This document shows, in pieces, positions 6,149-10,707 of a stretch of 10,707 nucleotides of DNA. The position numbers were made by a program, and so were the translations under genes. Positions within the stretch are counted from its first letter, which is position 1. Each line of letters starts with the position of its first letter. A model generated the notes under the pieces. That model made no database searches and was not told where the DNA came from. It saw only the letters and a list, made by a program, of their open reading frames with translations. Source of the DNA: JANNMJ01 sp031397815 (GTDB lineage: Bacteria; Bacteroidota; Bacteroidia; Cytophagales; Hymenobacteraceae); the NCBI GenBank assembly GCA_031397815.1, contig JANNMJ010000132.1, positions 1 through 10,707 on the forward strand. The letters are read 5' to 3'.

Positions 6149-7684
6149 ATGACCCCGACCACCCCCGCCACCACCACCACGTACGATTTTGGCATGATCG
6201 GCCTCGGTACGATGGGCCGCAATCTGGTACTCAACATTGCTGACCACGGCTTTTCCGTGGCCGGGCTCGACAAGGATCAGGCTAAGGTGGACACCCTGCA
6301 CCACGAGGCCGCCGAGGGCGTCTCGAAGGTGACCGGCAAGACGCGTATCGTGCAGGGCACGACGAGTATGGCCGACTTCATCGCCTCGCTCACAAAGCCG
6401 CGCCGCGTGATGATGCTCGTGCCCGCCGGGGGCGCCGTGGATGCGGTGATTGCCGATTTGCTGCCGCACCTCGACGCGAACGACCTCATCATCGATGGCG
6501 GAAACTCGCACTACGTCGATACCGACCGCCGTGTGAAGGCGCTGGCCGATAAAGGCCTCCGGTTCTTCGGAATGGGCGTGAGCGGCGGCGAGCTGGGCGC
6601 CCGTTTCGGCCCCGCGATGATGCCCGGCGGCGACCCGGCCGCGTACGAAATCCTGCGGCCGATTCTGGAAGCCGTGGCCGCTAAAGCCCCCGACGGCGCG
6701 CCGTGCGTGGCGTATATGGGCACCGGCTCGGCGGGCCATTACGTGAAAATGGCGCACAACGGCATCGAGTACGGCGTGATGCAGCTGATGGCGGAAGCGT
6801 ATGACCTGATGCGGCGCGGGCTGAAAATGTCGGTCGCGGAGATTGCGGCGGAGTTCGAGAAGTGGAACGCGACGCCGGAGCTGCAATCTTTTCTGGTGCA
6901 GATTACGGCCATCGTCCTGCGGCAGGCCGACGATAAGAATCCCGCGCAGCCGCTCATCGACGCCATCCGCGACCGTGCCCGTTCTAAAGGCACCGGCAAA
7001 TGGACGTCGCAGAGCGCGATGGACCTGCAAGTGCCGCTCCTGACGGTGGATGCCGCCGTGGCCGCCCGCGACATTTCCGCCCGCGACACCGAGCGCCAAG
7101 CTGCCGCCGCGCTCCTCACCGGCCCCACCGCCGAGTACCACGGCGACCGCGCCGCCCTGCTCGCCGCGCTGCCCGATGCGCTTTACTGCGCCATCGTGAC
7201 GTGTTACGCGCAAGGCCTCGACCTGATCCGAGTAGCGGCGAAAGAGTATCACTACGGTACCGATCTGGCCGCCGTGGCGCGCATCTGGCGCGCGGGGTGC
7301 ATCGTTCGGGCGGCGTTGCTGGAAGAAATCATGGCGGCGTTCAAGAACAACCCGGCCCTGCCGAATCTGCTCGTCGACCCCACCATCAGCGGCCATTTGG
7401 TGAGCCGACAGAGTGATTTCCGCGCCGTGGCGCAAATTTTCATCACCACCGGCATTCCGGCGCCCGCGCTGCTCAGCTCGCTGGCGTACTTCGACTCGTA
7501 CCGCACGGCCCGGCTGCCCGCCAGCCTCACGCAAGCGCAGCGCGATTATTTCGGCGCCCACACCTACGAGCGGTTCGACGCGGAAGGCACGTTCCACACG
7601 CTCTGGTCGGAAGTATCGACGGCCCAAGGCTCCGGCACCGGCCAAGAAAAACACCCCGGCGACGAGCAAACCGCACCGGTTTAA
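6149..7684 (+). CDS. gnd: 6-phosphogluconate dehydrogenase, decarboxylating
   Basis: Oxidises and decarboxylates 6-phosphogluconate to ribulose-5-phosphate with NADP+, the third step of the oxidative branch. At 511 residues it is the long dimeric type (E. coli about 470). It carries extensions at both ends: a Thr-rich start (1-11) and a hydrophilic tail after residue 487. The Rossmann motif is G-M-I-G-L-G-T-M-G (15-23). The substrate motif is I-D-G-G-N-S (115-120) and the family signature is G-V-S-G-G-E-L-G-A-R-F-G-P-A-M-M-P-G-G (143-161). The catalytic segment G-H-Y-V-K-M-A-H-N-G-I-E-Y-G (196-209) contains Lys200, Asn204 and Glu207. The C-terminal Q-A-Q-R-D-Y-F-G-A-H-T-Y-E-R (462-475) binds substrate in the neighbouring subunit. 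The leader before the Rossmann strand is short, supporting the ATG at 6149. Confidence 0.97.
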   Translation: MTPTTPATTTTYDFGMIGLGTMGRNLVLNIADHGFSVAGLDKDQAKVDTLHHEAAEGVSKVTGKTRIVQGTTSMADFIASLTKPRRVMMLVPAGGAVDAVIADLLPHLDANDLIIDGGNSHYVDTDRRVKALADKGLRFFGMGVSGGELGARFGPAMMPGGDPAAYEILRPILEAVAAKAPDGAPCVAYMGTGSAGHYVKMAHNGIEYGVMQLMAEAYDLMRRGLKMSVAEIAAEFEKWNATPELQSFLVQITAIVLRQADDKNPAQPLIDAIRDRARSKGTGKWTSQSAMDLQVPLLTVDAAVAARDISARDTERQAAAALLTGPTAEYHGDRAALLAALPDALYCAIVTCYAQGLDLIRVAAKEYHYGTDLAAVARIWRAGCIVRAALLEEIMAAFKNNPALPNLLVDPTISGHLVSRQSDFRAVAQIFITTGIPAPALLSSLAYFDSYRTARLPASLTQAQRDYFGAHTYERFDAEGTFHTLWSEVSTAQGSGTGQEKHPGDEQTAPV

Positions 7685-7844
7685 GTCTGTCGGATTCTCT
7701 GCCGCTCGCCAAAAAAAAATCCGCGAAATCAAGGAAAGCCGCCCAAATATTCTGACGCATCTCATTCATCTGAGTCGTCAGAAATCAGCCGCTCTCCCTG
7801 AAAAAAATCCGCGAAATCAATAAATCTGCTAAATCAGCGATCCG
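7685..7844. repeat. gnd-zwf spacer: 20-nt direct repeat, hairpin and dispersed repeat
   Basis: The 160-nt spacer holds no gene. Seven A residues followed by TCCGCGAAATCAA occur identically at 7713-7732 and 7801-7820, and each copy is preceded by GCCGCTC (7701-7707 and 7788-7794). Between them TTCTGACG (7750-7757) pairs with CGTCAGAA (7776-7783), with an inner CTCA/TGAG stem (7761-7764 and 7771-7774). From 7801 to 7844 the sequence is a reverse-oriented copy of the repeat in the tal-HAD spacer, ending GCGATCCG directly before the zwf ATG. The A/T-rich content differs sharply from the flanking genes. Confidence 0.85.
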
Positions 7845-9404
7845 ATGCCTACCCCCGTCCAACCCACTGTCGTCGTCATTTTCGGTGCCAACGGCGACCT
7901 CACTTGGCGCAAGCTGCTGCCCGCGCTCTGGAACCTCAACCTCGACGGCTACCTGCCGGAGTCCACGGCCATTATTGGGATGGGGCGCGGGGCGGAGTCG
8001 GATACGGCGTTTCAGGGGAAGATGCTGACGGGGGTCGATACTTTTTCGCGGCAGGGGAAGGCCGACCCGGAGCGGTGGGCGGGTTTCGCGTCGAAGCTGC
8101 AATTCCTGACTTCGGAGCTTGGCGATGCGAGCGGCTACACCCGGCTGCGGCGCGTCATCGAGAAGCTCGCGAAGCAATGGGGCGTCGAGCAGCCGAATCT
8201 GCTGTTTTACCTCTCCGTGTCGCCGACGCTCATCGGCACCATCGTCGACCAGCTCGACGGGGCCGGACTAGTGAAGGAGTTTCCGGGCGCCCGAATCGTG
8301 GTTGAAAAACCCTTCGGCCACGACCTCAAAACCGCCCGCGACCTCAACGCCCTGCTGCGGCGCGTGTTCGAGGAGCGGCAGATTTACCGCATCGACCATT
8401 ACCTCGGCAAGGAAACGGTGCAAAATATTCTGGCTTTCCGGTTCGCGAACGCCTTATTCGAGCCGATCTGGAACCGCAACTTCATCGAGCACGTCCAGAT
8501 TACGGTGGCCGAAGAAGTCGGCCTCGAAGGGCGCGGCGGCTACTACGAAAGCGCGGGCGCCCTGCGCGATATGATTCAGAACCACCTGCTTCAGCTCATG
8601 TGCATGGTGTGCATGGAAGCGCCGAACGCGTATCAGGCGGAAGATATTCGGGGACGAAAAGTGGATGTGCTGCGCGCCATTCGGAAGTACAAGCCCGAGG
8701 AAGCGAGCCATTACGCCGTGCGCGGCCAATACGCGGCCGGTTGGATGAAGGGCCAATCGGTGGTCGGCTACCGCGACGAGCCGCGCATCGCCGATCATTC
8801 CGCGACCGAGACCTACGCCGCCGTGCAGCTTTTCGTGGATAACTGGCGCTGGCAGGGCGTGCCGTTCTACATCCGCACCGGCAAGCGGATGCCGGAGAAG
8901 GTGAGCACCATCACAGTGCAGTTCAAGCCCGTGCCGCTGCATCTTTTCTCGACGCAAGCGCCCGAAAATCTGCAAGCCAACGCCCTGACGTTCAGTATTT
9001 ATCCTAGCTCGGCTATCCGCCTGCGGATTCAGACCAAACAGCCGGGCTTGAAGATGTACCTCAACCCCGTGGATCTGGAGTTCGACTACCGCGACGCGTA
9101 CGTCGGGGAGCCGCCGGAAGCTTACGAAACCCTCCTCCTCGACGCCCTGCGCGGCGACCCGATGCTGTTCATGCGCGCCGACCAAGTAGAAGCCGCTTGG
9201 GAAGTCATCACCCCGATTCTCGACGCGTGGAGCACTGGTCCGGCGCCCGATTTCCCCAACTACGCCGCCGATCAGTGGGGGCCGTCGGAAGCCGATGCGC
9301 TCATCGCCCGCGAAGGCCATCACTGGATTACGCCGTCGTTGAAAACCCAAACCCCTGATTCTGCGAAGAAGGCCCCGCGCAAGCCCGCTAAGCCGAAAGC
9401 CTGA
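7845..9404 (+). CDS. zwf: glucose-6-phosphate 1-dehydrogenase
   Basis: Oxidises glucose-6-phosphate to 6-phosphogluconolactone with NAD(P)+, the entry step of the oxidative branch. It is 519 residues long, against about 485-495 for many bacterial forms. The coenzyme motif is V-I-F-G-A-N-G-D-L (11-19), with Asn where Ser is commoner. E-K-P-F-G (154-158) and the substrate signature R-I-D-H-Y-L-G-K-E (182-190) follow, with Lys189 and His185 in it. H247 in M-I-Q-N-H-L-L-Q matches the catalytic histidine. R-T-G-K-R (344-348) and D-E-P-R-I-A-D (311-317) are also present. The extra length is a Lys/Pro/Ala-rich basic tail from about residue 500. The ATG at 7845 gives the normal short leader and lies directly against the upstream repeat. 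pgl follows after 30 nt, so the two are surely co-transcribed. Confidence 0.97.
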   Translation: MPTPVQPTVVVIFGANGDLTWRKLLPALWNLNLDGYLPESTAIIGMGRGAESDTAFQGKMLTGVDTFSRQGKADPERWAGFASKLQFLTSELGDASGYTRLRRVIEKLAKQWGVEQPNLLFYLSVSPTLIGTIVDQLDGAGLVKEFPGARIVVEKPFGHDLKTARDLNALLRRVFEERQIYRIDHYLGKETVQNILAFRFANALFEPIWNRNFIEHVQITVAEEVGLEGRGGYYESAGALRDMIQNHLLQLMCMVCMEAPNAYQAEDIRGRKVDVLRAIRKYKPEEASHYAVRGQYAAGWMKGQSVVGYRDEPRIADHSATETYAAVQLFVDNWRWQGVPFYIRTGKRMPEKVSTITVQFKPVPLHLFSTQAPENLQANALTFSIYPSSAIRLRIQTKQPGLKMYLNPVDLEFDYRDAYVGEPPEAYETLLLDALRGDPMLFMRADQVEAAWEVITPILDAWSTGPAPDFPNYAADQWGPSEADALIAREGHHWITPSLKTQTPDSAKKAPRKPAKPKA

Positions 9405-9434
9405 TTTCGCCCCCACCCACTTCCGGATGAAGTT

Positions 9435-10190
9435 ATGAAACCGACCGTCACCGTTTCCCAAACCCCCGCGCATCTGGCCGCCGCCGCCACGCTGTATTGC
9501 GCCTCGCTCATCAGCGAGGCGGTCAATCGGCGCGGCCTGTGCACGATTCTGCTCGCGGGCGGCACCACGCCGCAGGCGCTCTACGAGAGCCTCTCGCGGG
9601 TGCCGTACGCCGATAATCTGCCGTGGGCGCAAGTGGTGGTGGCGTGGGGCGACGAGCGGCTCGTGCCACTCGACGACGACCGCTCGAACCAGCGAATGGC
9701 CTTCCGGGCGCTCCTCGACGCGGTGCCCGTGATGCCCGAGCACATCCTGAGCGCCGATACCTCATTGCCGCCCGCGCAAGCCGCCGCCGATTACGAAGAG
9801 CGCCTCCGCGCCCACTTCAAGCTCGAAACGGGCGCCGTCCCGCAGTTCGATCTCTGCCTCCTCGGCCTCGGCACCGACGGCCACACGGCGTCATTGTTTC
9901 CGGGGATGGAAGCCCTCCACGAGACCACGCATCTCGTCGTCGCCACCCCCGCGCCCGACCCCACGCAGCCCGCCCGCCTCACCGTCACGCTGCCCGTTCT
10001 GAACGCGGCGCATACGGTCGTATTTCTGGCGCAGGGCGCCGATAAAGCCAACATCGTCCGGCAAATCCTCAGCGAGACGCCCGCCTCCGAAGAAGCTGCC
10101 CAGCTCCCCGCCCGCCTCGTGCAGCCCACCGGTCCCGGCGCGCAGGTGCATTGGTTTCTGGATGAAGCAGCCGCCGCTGAGCTGCGTTGA
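9435..10190 (+). CDS. pgl: 6-phosphogluconolactonase (DevB/SOL type)
   Basis: Hydrolyses 6-phosphogluconolactone to 6-phosphogluconate, the step between zwf and gnd. At 251 residues it is normal size for the DevB/SOL family, which is related to glucosamine-6-phosphate deaminase. It has the phosphate-binding L-L-A-G-G-T-T-P (39-46), W-G-D-E-R-L-V-P (71-78), R-S-N (83-85), and the family signature L-G-L-G-T-D-G-H-T-A-S-L-F-P-G (143-157) with Asp148 and His150. R181 in the P-A-R-L-T-V-T segment is also conserved. A three-codon ATG-AAG-TTA-TGA frame at 9427-9438 overlaps its ATG. It is the last pathway gene, 161 nt before the next start. Confidence 0.95.
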   Translation: MKPTVTVSQTPAHLAAAATLYCASLISEAVNRRGLCTILLAGGTTPQALYESLSRVPYADNLPWAQVVVAWGDERLVPLDDDRSNQRMAFRALLDAVPVMPEHILSADTSLPPAQAAADYEERLRAHFKLETGAVPQFDLCLLGLGTDGHTASLFPGMEALHETTHLVVATPAPDPTQPARLTVTLPVLNAAHTVVFLAQGADKANIVRQILSETPASEEAAQLPARLVQPTGPGAQVHWFLDEAAAAELR

Positions 10191-10239
10191 TTTGTGCTCA
10201 AAGGGCGTGACTCGTCAGCGCCGGGTATTGAAAAGAAGG

Positions 10240-10247
10240 TAGATTTG
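10240..10247 (+). promoter_or_regulatory. candidate -7 promoter element
   Basis: TAGATTTG is an exact match to the Bacteroidota -7 consensus TAnnTTTG. A TTG is present at 10228-10230 but is too close (9 nt) to be a normal -33 element, so this is a half-match. If used, the leader of the downstream exported-protein gene would be about 100 nt. Confidence 0.4.
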
Positions 10248-10280
10248 GGGGTACGAAACAAATCGTAGATGTCAGGCAAC

Positions 10281-10299
10281 GCTTTCCTTTTGGGGAAGC
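10281..10299 (+). terminator. weak hairpin after pgl
   Basis: GCTTTCC (10281-10287) can pair with GGGAAGC (10293-10299) with one T-G wobble, around a 5-nt loop. Only a short, interrupted T-rich stretch follows. It lies 90 nt after the pgl stop and downstream of the promoter-like element, so it could equally be a leader hairpin of the next gene. Confidence 0.25.
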
Positions 10300-10351
10300 T
10301 CTTGTCTTCGAAACCGATTTAATCACGCCCCCTTTCCCCCTCGTTTTCCCG

Positions 10352-10707
10352 ATGCGTCCGACTCCCGTTTCCTTCGCCGCTACCACTGGGTTAGTAGCTG
10401 CTTTTGTGGCCGTGCTGCTCTCCGGCCCCGTTTCAAAGGCGGACCATCTGCCGTACACGGTCGTCAGTGTCGATGGCGATACGCGTACGGAAACCCGCAA
10501 CGTGAGCGGGAATTTCAAAGGCGTTTCCCTTCACTCGGCTGATAACGTGGTCGTGAAGCAGGGCAGCACGGTGAGCGTAACCGTCAGCGGCCCGGCCGAT
10601 GAGGTGGCGCGGACCGAAACGGTGGTCTCGAACGGCCGTCTGGAGATTCGGAAGCGCGGCGAAGGCAAGATGAGCTGGGGGAAAAACGAGCCGCCCGTCG
10701 TGGTTAC
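10352..10707 (+). CDS. exported DUF2807-like (head GIN domain) protein, 3' end cut by the window
   Basis: 118 complete codons are visible with no stop before the window end. The N-terminus has a short polar start, a hydrophobic helix (about 12-24, L-V-A-A-F-V-A-V-L-L) and small residues near 28-30. This is a likely signal peptide, with possible cleavage after S-K-A (28-30). From residue 50 the pattern N-F-K-G-V-S-L-H-S-A-D-N-V-V-V-K-Q-G matches the start of DUF2807, the putative auto-transporter adhesin head GIN domain common in Bacteroidota. A V-x-V-x-G-P segment (76-81), a V-S-N-G-R-L-E-I-R strand (92-100) and P-P-V-V-V (114-118) follow. The family forms a right-handed beta structure outside the inner membrane and its exact role is unclear. 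It is unrelated to the pathway genes and probably has its own promoter. The ATG at 10352 is chosen because it begins the signal peptide. Confidence 0.8.
   Translation, partial: MRPTPVSFAATTGLVAAFVAVLLSGPVSKADHLPYTVVSVDGDTRTETRNVSGNFKGVSLHSADNVVVKQGSTVSVTVSGPADEVARTETVVSNGRLEIRKRGEGKMSWGKNEPPVVV

Noticed and set aside
7413..7823. Open + strand frame running from the gnd 3' end through the gnd-zwf spacer
   Set aside because: Most of it is an out-of-frame reading of gnd, and its end crosses the repeat region. The translation is Arg/Ser/Pro-rich with no domain.
7685..7844. CRISPR-like array in the gnd-zwf spacer
   Set aside because: Only two copies of a 20-nt repeat separated by 68 nt are present, with no regular spacers and no cas genes in the window.

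Overview
The window carries an almost complete pentose phosphate pathway gene cluster, with every gene on the + strand, from a high-GC member of the Bacteroidota. The order Cytophagales (a Spirosoma- or Hymenobacter-like organism) is my best guess. That placement is inference. It rests on the absence of clear Shine-Dalgarno sequences before strongly conserved genes, a TAnnTTTG-type promoter element near 10240, A/T-rich inverted intergenic repeats of a kind I associate with Cytophagales, and a DUF2807-type (head GIN domain) exported protein at the right edge.

Layout. 1-200: noncoding, with long runs of C and G that form hairpins, then two small stem-loops. 201-1460: a clan GH-A (family 1-like) glycoside hydrolase. 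1461-1586: noncoding, probably the promoter region of the cluster. 1587-3596: transketolase. 3626-3826 and 3823-4248: a small putative antitoxin and a Doc/Fic-family toxin overlapping by 4 nt. 4245-5366: transaldolase, starting with GTG inside the toxin's stop codon. 5367-5471: a large two-tier palindrome. 5472-6080: a HAD-superfamily hydrolase. 6149-7684: 6-phosphogluconate dehydrogenase. 7685-7844: a noncoding spacer with a 20-nt direct repeat and a hairpin. 7845-9404: glucose-6-phosphate dehydrogenase. 9435-10190: 6-phosphogluconolactonase. 10191-10351: a noncoding spacer with promoter-like and terminator-like signals. 10352-10707: the 5' part of an exported DUF2807-like protein, cut by the window end.

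How the genes work together. zwf, pgl and gnd encode the whole oxidative branch (glucose-6-phosphate to ribulose-5-phosphate, with 2 NADPH). Transketolase and transaldolase return pentose phosphates to glycolysis. The HAD protein may be a sugar-phosphate phosphatase serving the same metabolite pool. Ribose-5-phosphate isomerase and ribulose-5-phosphate epimerase are not in the window.

The most unusual points are three. First, a Doc-type toxin-antitoxin pair of lower GC content sits between the two non-oxidative genes, and its toxin stop codon overlaps the transaldolase start. Second, one family of repeats ends with the same bases immediately before the start codons of both the HAD gene and zwf. 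Third, there is a perfect 25-bp hairpin between tal and the HAD gene.
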